A stretch of DNA of 54,937 nt from Acidimicrobiales bacterium (GTDB lineage Bacteria > Actinomycetota > Actinomycetes > Mycobacteriales > QHCE01), in assembly GCA_003243955.1 (NCBI GenBank), contig QHCE01000025.1:1-54937 (forward strand), written 5' to 3'. Position numbers and translations under genes: made by a program. This document shows, in pieces, positions 8,950 to 16,101 of the stretch. Every line of letters starts with the position of its first letter. The stretch's first letter is position 1. Below the pieces are notes generated by a model. It had not been told where the DNA came from, did no database searches, and saw only the letters and a program-made list of their open reading frames with translations.

Positions 8950-10178
8950 TGTGCGTGCGCGCCGACGTTGACGTGTAATGGCTGCGCCGGTCGACCCATT
9001 CGGCGCGGCTCAGATTGCTCTATTAGCACCGCATTACGAGCGTATTGGGGCTGGAAGCAGCCCCGAAGCAGCGCAACACCAAATAAAGCTAGGCCACCGA
9101 CCGTTCCCAGTAGAATCGTCGCTCGAGTGAGCAGATCGGTGTCGCGGGCTAGAGCGCCCGGTACGCAGCACATTGCGGCAATCGCGATGAAGCCCAGTCC
9201 CAGCGGCCAACGATAATTGGCTTTGAGCGCCGCCAGGCTGAACCGAGAACGTAACGCTTTGCGCGCATAATCACGGTGCCGTTGCAGCTCGGCATAAACC
9301 GTAGGCTCGCTGGGCTGTACAGAAAGTCCACGTTCGGCCAAGGATTGGACCTGGCGGGCCTGCTCGGCAGTGGTAATGAGCAAACGGCCATCAGCTAGCT
9401 CATGCTGAGCAAGGTTGGCTCGACGGCCTAAAGCTCGAGCCAGTGCTGTGCGCAGGACTTCCTCGTCGGGGCTTTGTCGGTAAGCCTGCTGTGCATGAGC
9501 TACCGCGCGGTCCACCTCACCAATGGCCAATAACTGCTCGATGATCCCAACCTGGTATTCAGGCTCGTCATCTTGCAGGCTTGCCGCCGCTTGATACGCC
9601 GCTAACGCTTTGGCTGGTTCAGCGGCAGTGTGCAACATTGCGCCGCGCTGCGCGTGCAGCTGAGCGTCTTCAGGATCTACATGGAGAGCGCGCTCGATAG
9701 CATCCAGCGCCGTGGCGTGGTCGCTGCTGGCGCTAGCCGCCTGGGCCAACACCGACCAGGCATAGGAATTGTCCGGATCATCGGCAACGGCTCGGCGAGC
9801 GGTGAAGACCGCGACACCGTGTTGGCCGCGCTGCATCTGCTCAACCGCGCGAGAGATGGGGTTATCGTCACGATCTTGCCGCTTGGATGCGGCAGACGAA
9901 ATCCTACCGTGGCTTATCGGGCCCACGAGCTTCGGAGAATCGGGAGAAACTGGCGAATTTTTGTCCCGGACGCCGCTCTGCGGCTTTACAGTCTCGGTTA
10001 GATTGCCCCGCTCGGCATCGTCGAGCTGCTGCATCGCACGCTCAGCCTCTTGTCGTACAGCGAGGTCTGGAGAAATTACCCGTCGACGTAAGCTTCGGCG
10101 ACGCTGTGCGATCGCGGCACGAAGTTCCTCAGGGCCGGCAGCCGAATCTAGGCCAAGAAGTTTCCGCAGCCCAGTCAC
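8946..10178 (-). CDS. J-like/TPR membrane protein, first gene of the Hsp70/FtsK operon
   Basis: A 410-residue protein. Residues about 4-58 (LRKLLGLDSAAGPEELRAAI...) follow the helix pattern of a J domain but lack the HPD tripeptide needed to stimulate Hsp70 ATPase. Residues about 108-250 hold tetratricopeptide repeats (for example AWSVLAQAASASSDHATALDAIERALHVDP). Two hydrophobic helices follow, about 325-343 and 353-373, with a short tail. It therefore looks like a membrane-bound TPR co-chaperone with a degenerate J domain, just upstream of the Hsp70 gene (4-bp overlap). TPR and membrane calls are firm; the J-domain relation is an inference from sequence pattern and operon partner. Confidence 0.78.
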   Translation of the reverse strand: MTGLRKLLGLDSAAGPEELRAAIAQRRRSLRRRVISPDLAVRQEAERAMQQLDDAERGNLTETVKPQSGVRDKNSPVSPDSPKLVGPISHGRISSAASKRQDRDDNPISRAVEQMQRGQHGVAVFTARRAVADDPDNSYAWSVLAQAASASSDHATALDAIERALHVDPEDAQLHAQRGAMLHTAAEPAKALAAYQAAASLQDDEPEYQVGIIEQLLAIGEVDRAVAHAQQAYRQSPDEEVLRTALARALGRRANLAQHELADGRLLITTAEQARQVQSLAERGLSVQPSEPTVYAELQRHRDYARKALRSRFSLAALKANYRWPLGLGFIAIAAMCCVPGALARDTDLLTRATILLGTVGGLALFGVALLRGCFQPQYARNAVLIEQSEPRRMGRPAQPLHVNVGAHAQ

Positions 10179-10274
10179 CGAGTAATCCCTTCTACACGCA
10201 GCATATTTGACAGGGATTATAGCCGCGCTGCGGCGGATTGGCGGAGCGACGCGCTAGGCCCATGGAGTAGACCA

Positions 10275-10310
10275 GAATAGCTCTCCGGCCAACTGGCCGG
10301 AGAGCTATTC
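10275..10310. terminator. Perfect hairpin, probable terminator after bldC
   Basis: A 16-bp perfect stem (10275-10290 pairing with 10295-10310) with the 4-base loop AACT lies between the end of bldC and the start of the TPR gene, both on the minus strand. There is no strong T-run on either side, so it may act as a processing or partial termination signal rather than a classical intrinsic terminator. It separates bldC transcription from the Hsp70/FtsK operon. Confidence 0.65.
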
Positions 10311-10337
10311 ACCGCGGGGGCGGGTAGGAAAAGTTTG

Positions 10338-10547
10338 TTAGTCCATGCTCTCGCGCTGACGGGGAATTCCACCCAGTAGTTCGCGAACTTCGGACTCCCG
10401 GTAGCGGCGATGTCCGCCCAGGGTGCGAATCGCGCTGAGCTTGCCGGCCTTGGCCCAGCGGGTCACCGTTTTGGGGTCTACCCGGAACATGGTCGCTACT
10501 TCCGCGGGGGTAAGCAAGGCTTCTGAATCAGGGGTGCGGGTTACCAT
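10338..10547 (-). CDS. bldC: BldC-type MerR-like DNA-binding regulator
   Basis: A 69-residue protein with a single winged helix-turn-helix of the MerR/excisionase type: LLTPAEVATMFRVDPKTVTRWAKAGKLS followed by the wing TLGGHRRYRESEVRELL. This is the actinobacterial BldC family (about 68 residues), which controls development in Streptomyces and is conserved in Mycobacterium next to proC. The start ATG at 10547 is preceded by AAAGGAGTCGTC, a strong ribosome site, so the longer upstream reading from 10604 is not used. It stands alone, with a hairpin downstream. Confidence 0.93.
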   Translation of the reverse strand: MVTRTPDSEALLTPAEVATMFRVDPKTVTRWAKAGKLSAIRTLGGHRRYRESEVRELLGGIPRQRESMD

Positions 10548-10849
10548 GACGACTCCTTTGCAACGCATATGGGGATATCCGAAACTGATCCGCATTGCCT
10601 CCATGGTCCCTTGTGTCCGGCTTGTCCGACATAGACCAAAAGGCGGAAGTTAGCGACGAATCGGCAGGCCATCACCGCTCTATGGTTAGGTCAATTGCCT
10701 CATTCGCCCGGTATCGGACAAGCTGAGCGTGAGCGCCATTTGGGGGATTGTCAACGGTTCACCGGGCGCAAACTCGCTTATCGGCTACCCGCGCATGGAT
10801 AGCGGTACAACTCAGGCGTAGACCCACCAAGCAGACAAGGAGCAGGCCA
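10548..10849. other. Divergent intergenic region between bldC and the Spo0M-like gene
   Basis: About 300 bp with no supported gene. It must hold the promoters of bldC (minus) and the Spo0M-like gene (plus). An inverted pair of 9-bp sequences, CTTGTCCGA at 10621-10629 and TCGGACAAG at 10714-10722, could be part of an operator but is too far apart to be a hairpin of note. Nothing else is recognised. Confidence 0.4.
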
Positions 10850-11191
10850 TTGGCTTTCCGCAAGCTCACAGCTACATTCGACTCTGGGGTAGAGGTCGAC
10901 ACGATGCTGACTGAGCCGATCGTCATTCCCGGCGGCGCACTGCGCGGAGAAATCCATTTCCGAGGCGGAAAAACTATTCAAAAGCTTAAATATGGTCCCA
11001 ACGCGCAGCTTGCTTCCTCACTCGGAAACCTTACGGTGGCGTTCCGCACAAACGCACAAACAGTTGAGGTGCACATGGCAGCAGAGAACGGTAACCAAAC
11101 GCGGTTCGCGCTCAACCATGTCAATACTGCCAAGTTCGACGCCGACGCCGTACTCGCAGAACAGCTGCGCGTGCTTGTTAAGGTTCGCTAA
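10850..11191 (+). CDS. Short Spo0M-like (arrestin-fold) protein
   Basis: A 113-residue protein starting at TTG 10850 behind AAGGAG. The N-terminal half (FRKLTATFDSGVEVDTMLTEP, PGGALRGEIHFRGG) follows the opening strands of actinobacterial Spo0M/SpoOM proteins, which have an arrestin-like beta fold. Family members are usually about 250 residues, so this is at most a single domain or a shortened form. The product ends cleanly at a TAA, with the amino-acid dehydrogenase gene 66 bp downstream, so the truncation is not a local frameshift that can be seen. Function of the family in non-sporulating actinobacteria is unclear. Confidence 0.6.
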   Translation: MAFRKLTATFDSGVEVDTMLTEPIVIPGGALRGEIHFRGGKTIQKLKYGPNAQLASSLGNLTVAFRTNAQTVEVHMAAENGNQTRFALNHVNTAKFDADAVLAEQLRVLVKVR

Positions 11192-11257
11192 CCACCGTTA
11201 CCGACTGTTGCTCGGCTCTCAGCGACTAACCCACTAGGGTCACAAAAGGAGCAGGCT

Positions 11258-12367
11258 GTGCGCGTGTTCGCCGCTACGGGCAAGCATGAAGGCCACGAAC
11301 AGGTGGTGTTCTGTTACGACAAACCCACGGGGCTGCGAGCCATCATCGCGATTTACTCCACGGCGTTGGGCCCAGCTTTAGGTGGAACTCGATTCCACCC
11401 TTACGCTACCGAGGCTCAAGCACTCCATGATGTGCTGGATCTGTCCCGCGGCATGGCCTACAAGAACGCGCTGGCCGGTTTAAATTTGGGCGGTGGAAAA
11501 GCCGTGATTTGGGGCGATCCGGCAACGACTAAGACCGAGCAGCTGCTACGTGCCTACGGCCGTTTTGTCGAATCGCTGTCGGGCCGCTATATCACGGCCT
11601 GCGATGTGGGGACATGCGTCGAAGACATGGATATCGTGGCCCGCGAGTCCAGTTACGTTACCGGGCGCTCACCTTCGCACGGCGGCGCTGGTGATTCCAG
11701 TGTGCTCACCGCCTTTGGCGTCCTACAGGGTATGCGAGCCGCCGCGACTCACCAGTGGGGAAACGCTCAGCTGTCCGGCCGAACGATCGGTGTAGCCGGC
11801 GTGGGTAAGGTCGGCAAACGTTTGGTGAAACTGCTTTCCGAAGAAGGCGCGAAGATTCTTATAGCCGACACCAATCCACAGGCCATCATCAATATTGCGC
11901 AGCAAGAACCCTCAGTCACAATCATGTCACCAGACGCACTCGCGGAAGCTCCAATGGACATATACGCCCCTTGTGCGATGGGGCGGGCACTAACCAAGGA
12001 ACTCGTACCCCGTCTACAGTGCGCGGTAATCTGCGGCGCCGCCAATAACCAACTCGCCCATCCCGTTGTGGCTGAACTGCTCGCCGACCGAGCTATCCTG
12101 TATGCCCCTGACTATGTGGTGAACGCCGGTGGAGTGATCCAGGTGGCAGATGAGATTTACGGCTTCGTTTTCGAGCGGGCACGCCAACGCGCCGCGGGTA
12201 TCTTCGAGACGACGCAGAAGATCTTCGCTGCTGCCGCTTCTGGCCGCGTAACGCCGAGTGCGGCGGCAGATCAACTAGCCGAGGCGCGCATAGCGACAGC
12301 AGAGCAATTGAACCTTGCCGCAAGCGCTGGGTGGGATGCTCATGTGACAGTGCACCGCACGGTATGA
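11258..12367 (+). CDS. Glu/Leu/Phe/Val dehydrogenase family (probable valine/leucine dehydrogenase)
   Basis: NAD-dependent oxidative deamination of a branched-chain amino acid to its 2-oxo acid. The 369-residue length fits leucine/valine dehydrogenases (about 360) rather than the longer glutamate dehydrogenases. The dimerisation/catalytic domain shows LGGTRFHPY, the catalytic lysine in [19 protein letters not shown], and a Rossmann motif GVAGVGKVG in the second half. The start is GTG at 11258 with AAAGGAG 10 bases upstream. It has its own promoter space on both sides. Substrate (Val, Leu or Phe) cannot be fixed from sequence alone. Confidence 0.9.
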   Translation: MRVFAATGKHEGHEQVVFCYDKPTGLRAIIAIYSTALGPALGGTRFHPYATEAQALHDVLDLSRGMAYKNALAGLNLGGGKAVIWGDPATTKTEQLLRAYGRFVESLSGRYITACDVGTCVEDMDIVARESSYVTGRSPSHGGAGDSSVLTAFGVLQGMRAAATHQWGNAQLSGRTIGVAGVGKVGKRLVKLLSEEGAKILIADTNPQAIINIAQQEPSVTIMSPDALAEAPMDIYAPCAMGRALTKELVPRLQCAVICGAANNQLAHPVVAELLADRAILYAPDYVVNAGGVIQVADEIYGFVFERARQRAAGIFETTQKIFAAAASGRVTPSAAADQLAEARIATAEQLNLAASAGWDAHVTVHRTV

Positions 12368-12541
12368 CAGACAGACTAGATGTTTGGGTGTTCGGCCACA
12401 AAACTACTAGGGGAGGTGGCCGGCCGTCGAACGGGGACGGTACGGTAGAGGCACGACAGTTAGACTTAGTTCTACCGATCGCCAACCTTGTACGGTCGGT
12501 TAACCTATGTTCACTTCAGTACGCACGAGGGGGTCGAGCCG

Positions 12542-12730
12542 ATGGGGCGCGGCCGTGCCAAAGCCAAGCAAACGAAGGTCGCTCGGGAACTTAAATACAG
12601 TTCGCCGCAGACCGACCTCGATGCGCTACAGCGCGAACTCAGCCATGCGCCGCCTGAATCGCACGACAAGCCAGATGACGTGCGAGACGGTCCTGACGAC
12701 GATGACGCCTGGGAACCTCGCCGACGATGA
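12542..12730 (+). CDS. DUF3073 protein
   Basis: A 62-residue basic-then-acidic protein. The N-terminus MGRGRAKAKQTKVARELKYSSP is the invariant opening of DUF3073, a small actinobacterial family of unknown function whose gene commonly lies near purM, as here (about 2.2 kb away). The C-terminus is rich in Asp/Glu and ends in arginines. A ribosome site AGGGGG lies 10 bases before the ATG. Its TGA overlaps the ATG of the next gene (ATGA), so the RiPP precursor is translationally coupled to it. Confidence 0.92.
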   Translation: MGRGRAKAKQTKVARELKYSSPQTDLDALQRELSHAPPESHDKPDDVRDGPDDDDAWEPRRR

Positions 12731-13053
12731 GTTTCATCGGCGCACCAGGCGATCATCTGCCGCTTAGCGATGCGATTCCGCTGGATGGCAGTAAGCTAGC
12801 GTCGTTGCCTCAACCGAATAAGCCAAGCTCAACCCGAAACGAACTCCCCTTTGGGTTACGTTTTGCTACAACCATGCGAGCGCATACTGACACTGATGTC
12901 GCCACCGTTCGTTACGACGAGCGGCTACAACTGTCCACCACCTATACACAAGGGCAGTGGGTGCCATTGATTACGATCGCCGCACCGCTCACAGTGCAAT
13001 CAACCGGTGAGGTAGCCAGCCCCAATTTCGACGAAATTTTCGATAAAAATTGA
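12727..13053 (+). CDS. Graspetide-type RiPP precursor (TgmA-like)
   Basis: A 108-residue peptide. The motif PFGLR (41-45) followed by a VRYD...Q...G.WVP pattern (62-80) is the leader signature of ATP-grasp-modified RiPP precursors of the TgmA/MvdF type. The C-terminal 25 residues hold candidate cross-linking pairs: T89, S92, T93 and S98 as hydroxyl donors, and E95, D102, E103 and D106 as carboxyl acceptors. The gene starts inside the DUF3073 stop (ATGA) and its stop overlaps the ligase TTG start (TTGA), so the three are coupled. The N-terminal 40 residues before PFGLR are longer than usual for the family. Confidence 0.78.
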   Translation: MSFIGAPGDHLPLSDAIPLDGSKLASLPQPNKPSSTRNELPFGLRFATTMRAHTDTDVATVRYDERLQLSTTYTQGQWVPLITIAAPLTVQSTGEVASPNFDEIFDKN

Positions 13054-14012
13054 GCGAGCCCGAAACCATATTGGTGCTCACTTCCCAGTACGACACTACC
13101 GCTGACCTGGTTGTTCGCGCCCTCAATGAGCGAGCCGCTCCGGTCTTTCGATGCGACACCTCGCAGCTGTTAGCGGGACTTGACTTCACCGCAGAGTTGT
13201 CCAACAGCGCTCCACGCTGGCTCGGTCACATTCGAGGACCCCACCGAAGCGTGGCATTGGAGAACATCAGCTGTGCGTATTACCGACGGCCCACTGCCTT
13301 TGCTACGAGCGGTGCAAACCAGGACACACGTGACTGGATAGCCCTTCAGGCTCGGCTGGGTTTTGGGGGCGTATTGGCCACCACCTCGCGGTGGCTTAAT
13401 CACCCGAGCCAAATCGGTTACGCCGAGTACAAGCCCGTGCAGTTTGCCACCGCTGTACATGCCGGGCTCAGCCTGCCGCGCACACTGATCACCAATGACC
13501 CGGCTGCCGCTATGCAATTCGGCGAAGATGTGGGGGAGCTGGTGTATAAACCGCTCGCCTCCGCGGGCGCCAGTCCGGGGACAGCCGTCTATACAAATCG
13601 CGTCACCACTGCCCAGCTCAACGATCCCACCATCCGCCAAACCGCACATTTGTTTCAGGAATGGGTCAGAAAGGATCACGAAGTGCGGCTCACCATGGTA
13701 GATCAGCGCTGCTTTGCCACGGCGATCACAGCCCATTCCGCAGCTGCGAAGGTAGACTGGCGCACCGACTATGCGTCCCTGAGCTACCGTCCGGTGGACA
13801 CACCACCACACGTGCGTAATGGGATGCTCGCACTATTGGGTGCGCTTGGTTTGCGGTTTGCCGCAGCCGATTTCGCCGTCACCTCGGAAGGAAAGTGGAT
13901 TTTCCTTGATCTCAATCCCAATGGCCAGTGGGCGTGGATCGCCGAGCGCACTGGCGTCGACATTGCCGGAGCCATCGCCGACGCGCTCATCGGAACTCCG
14001 GTAGAGAGATGA
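13050..14012 (+). CDS. ATP-grasp ligase, graspetide maturase (TgmB-like)
   Basis: A 320-residue ATP-grasp enzyme that should form ester or amide links between side chains of the precursor encoded just upstream. N-terminal region: ILVLTSQYDTTADLVVRALNE and FRCDTSQL, then YYRRPTAF, a segment typical of TgmB/MdnB/MvdD-type maturases. ATP-grasp residues are visible in LVYKPLASAGASPG (nucleotide-binding lysine) and the metal site FLDLNPNGQW near the C-terminus (about 288-297). The start is TTG at 13050, overlapping the precursor stop. No methyltransferase (TgmC), protease or transporter gene follows, so this is a minimal two-gene cassette. Confidence 0.85.
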   Translation: MSEPETILVLTSQYDTTADLVVRALNERAAPVFRCDTSQLLAGLDFTAELSNSAPRWLGHIRGPHRSVALENISCAYYRRPTAFATSGANQDTRDWIALQARLGFGGVLATTSRWLNHPSQIGYAEYKPVQFATAVHAGLSLPRTLITNDPAAAMQFGEDVGELVYKPLASAGASPGTAVYTNRVTTAQLNDPTIRQTAHLFQEWVRKDHEVRLTMVDQRCFATAITAHSAAAKVDWRTDYASLSYRPVDTPPHVRNGMLALLGALGLRFAAADFAVTSEGKWIFLDLNPNGQWAWIAERTGVDIAGAIADALIGTPVER

Positions 14013-14145
14013 AGATACTCATCACCGATCTCCGCCAAAAATACTAGGCACCTAATGGATGACGCTGTTTATTGGAGCGGAAAACGTCACTTCCTTACGT
14101 AGGTTTAAGGATGCAATCCTGTCGGGTGTGCCGTAGGCTAGCGGC

Positions 14146-14442
14146 ATGACTGCCGCCCATGCTTTCGAGTTGCCAGCCCAGGGTGGCGGTGTCATGCTGC
14201 CTGATAGTGAGGTTACGGCAGTAGAAGAGGATGGCGAGGTTATTTACCTAACCCGCAGGGGACGAGCGGTGGCCCGTATTGTTCCGGTTGATCCTGAACA
14301 GGCATGGTTTTGGAGCCCACAATGGCAGACCAAGGAACATGAAGCTGATTCCGATATTGCCGCTGGCCGCGGCAAGGTGTACTACAGCGATGAAGAATTT
14401 CTTGCAGCGCTGGAAGCATCGGTAAAAACCGGGAAATTGTGA
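14146..14442 (+). CDS. Phd/YefM-type antitoxin
   Basis: A 98-residue protein. GEVIYLTRRGRAVARIVPV is the standard beta-hairpin of Phd/YefM antitoxins, where the Arg-rich turn contributes to DNA binding. The C-terminal half (YSDEEFLAALEASVKTGKL) is the helical toxin-neutralising arm. Its stop overlaps the GTG start of the toxin gene by 4 bp, the typical antitoxin-first order, so the pair is likely autoregulated from a promoter in 14042-14145. Confidence 0.82.
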   Translation: MTAAHAFELPAQGGGVMLPDSEVTAVEEDGEVIYLTRRGRAVARIVPVDPEQAWFWSPQWQTKEHEADSDIAAGRGKVYYSDEEFLAALEASVKTGKL

Positions 14443-14741
14443 GCCCTACATATCAGCGAATACCGTCATTTAGTGACGACTGGAAGAAACTCACTCCACA
14501 GCAACGTAAACTTTTTCTGGTCTCAGTGACTAAACTTGTTGCTGATCTTAAAGGTGGAACAGGCTTTCGGAAAAGCCTACGAGTAAAACGGGTCGAAGGC
14601 ATGAAAAGCGTCCAGGTCTATGAGATGACCTGGGCTCCTGATGGCAGAGCCACCTGGGAATACGGCGAGGAAATACGACCCGGTCAACCGCACGTGATCT
14701 GGCGACGAATCGGCACCCACAGCATCTTCCGCCAACCCTGA
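14439..14741 (+). CDS. RelE-like toxin
   Basis: A 100-residue basic protein, TPQQRKLFLVSVTKLVADL then FRKSLRVKRVEGMKSVQVYEMTWAPDGRATWEYG. This has the helix-then-beta layout of RelE/HigB/YoeB ribosome-dependent mRNA interferases, ending with a conserved VIWRRIGTHSIF strand. It starts at GTG 14439 overlapping the antitoxin stop. Intact, unlike the two decayed antitoxin loci in this window. A miniature mobile element begins 46 bp downstream. Confidence 0.78.
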   Translation: MSPTYQRIPSFSDDWKKLTPQQRKLFLVSVTKLVADLKGGTGFRKSLRVKRVEGMKSVQVYEMTWAPDGRATWEYGEEIRPGQPHVIWRRIGTHSIFRQP

Positions 14742-14786
14742 AGTTTTCGCCCCCTGCAGCCGATAGCAGGCGCAACTGGTCGGGCT

Positions 14787-14879
14787 CTAGTGTTTCGTAA
14801 TCGATTGCATGGCTCTGCGTGAAGTGCTCTGGCGTTGGGGTTCTTTCAGCGTGCGGCGATATCGATTACACAACACTAG
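14787..14879. mobile_element. Miniature inverted-repeat element, copy 1 (93 bp)
   Basis: The element is bounded by 19-bp inverted ends: 14787-14805 CTAGTGTTTCGTAATCGAT and 14861-14879 ATCGATTACACAACACTAG (two mismatches between arms). The right end is nearly identical to that of the element at 34061-34229, including the preceding CGAT. The interior has no coding capacity and differs from copy 2. It looks like a non-autonomous MITE-like element; no target duplication is clear. Confidence 0.65.
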
Positions 14880-14921
14880 TGGAGTTCTGGCTTGATTTCG
14901 GCGGTACCAGCTAATCTGACA

Positions 14922-16064
14922 TTAGCCACGCATGGGGTGCTTACTTACCGACCTCACCTGACCTCGGCCCGCTACTACTTCCCCTAACACCCATGCGTCA
15001 CGGTGTCGCGCGGCCAGCAGCCCTAGTGCTGGCCGGACCTGCTCGGCTGGAACGACCGCGACCATGCCCACGCCCATATTGAACGTGCGTTCCATCTCCG
15101 CTGCCGCAACGGACCCCGTGCTCGCAATCAACTCAAACACCGGCGCGGGTTGCCAGGTAGAGCGGTCAATCACCGCATCGACGTCGTGACCCAGCAGACG
15201 AGCTACATTTCCCGGAATACCACCACCAGTGATGTGGACGAAAGCCCGAACATCGATCTCTTCCATCATCGCTAAACAGTCCGGCGAGTAAATCTGAGTC
15301 GGTGTGAGTAGCTCTTCGCCTAGAGTGCGCTGCCTACCAAGATCGGCGACCACTGCGTCGAGTCTGAAAGCCGCATTATCGAGTAAGACACGCCGGACCA
15401 GAGAGTAGCCGTTGGAGTGCAGACCCGAAGAACGCATAGCAATCAACGCGTCCCCCGCAACGATCCGGTCGCCACCGAGCACTCGATCGGCATTGACCAC
15501 CCCAACGCCAGTAGCGGATAAGTCATAATCATTTGGGTGCATAACTCCACCGTGCTCAGCAATCTCACCTCCGGTGAGTGCGCAGCCGGCATATCGGCAG
15601 CCGTCAGCGATTCCGCCCACGATGACGGAAAGTTTTTCTGGAACAACTGAGCCGCACGCAATGTAGTCCTGTAAAAACAGCGGTTCGGCGCCGCAAACCA
15701 CTAGGTCATCAACGACCATGGCAACCAAATCGATGCCCACGGTGTCGTGAATGTCCATCCGCTGAGCCACGACGAGTTTGGTGCCCACACCATCGGTGGA
15801 GGACGCCAGCAGCGGCTTGCTGAACTTGGAAATGTCTAGCGCGAACAGACTGGCAAACCCGCCAAGATCGCCGACCACTTCAGGCCGAAACGTTTTGCGC
15901 GCTTTAGGTTTGAATAGCTCAACCGCGCGGTCACCCGCCTCTAGGTCAACACCGGATTCGGCATATGTGATTCCCGATGGGCTGGTGTAAGTACTTACAT
16001 CGCCCGAGCTACTCCAGGCTGCGGATGCAGCCTCCGCGTTACGACCTCTGGTGGCGTTATTCAC
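14922..16064 (-). CDS. purM: Phosphoribosylformylglycinamidine cyclo-ligase (AIR synthetase)
   Basis: Fifth step of de novo purine synthesis, ATP-dependent ring closure to aminoimidazole ribonucleotide. The 380-residue product is slightly longer than usual (about 350) because of a Ser/Ala-rich N-terminal extension of about 30 residues. Signatures: YAESGVD, LLASSTDGVGTK, DLVAMVVDDLVVCGAEPLF, ALTGGEIAEH and ITGGGIPGN. The start is GTG at 16064 with GAGAGGA upstream. It lies 37 bp after purF on the same strand, giving a purF-purM operon as in other Mycobacteriales. Confidence 0.95.
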   Translation of the reverse strand: MNNATRGRNAEAASAAWSSSGDVSTYTSPSGITYAESGVDLEAGDRAVELFKPKARKTFRPEVVGDLGGFASLFALDISKFSKPLLASSTDGVGTKLVVAQRMDIHDTVGIDLVAMVVDDLVVCGAEPLFLQDYIACGSVVPEKLSVIVGGIADGCRYAGCALTGGEIAEHGGVMHPNDYDLSATGVGVVNADRVLGGDRIVAGDALIAMRSSGLHSNGYSLVRRVLLDNAAFRLDAVVADLGRQRTLGEELLTPTQIYSPDCLAMMEEIDVRAFVHITGGGIPGNVARLLGHDVDAVIDRSTWQPAPVFELIASTGSVAAAEMERTFNMGVGMVAVVPAEQVRPALGLLAARHRDAWVLGEVVAGRGQVRSVSKHPMRG

Positions 16065-16101
16065 ACTCGATCCTCTCCGATCTGCAGCACGGCGCTATTG
16101 C

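Noticed and set aside
10621-10722. Operator upstream of bldC from separated inverted 9-mers
   Set aside because: The arms are 84 bp apart and could be chance; kept only as a note in the intergenic entry.
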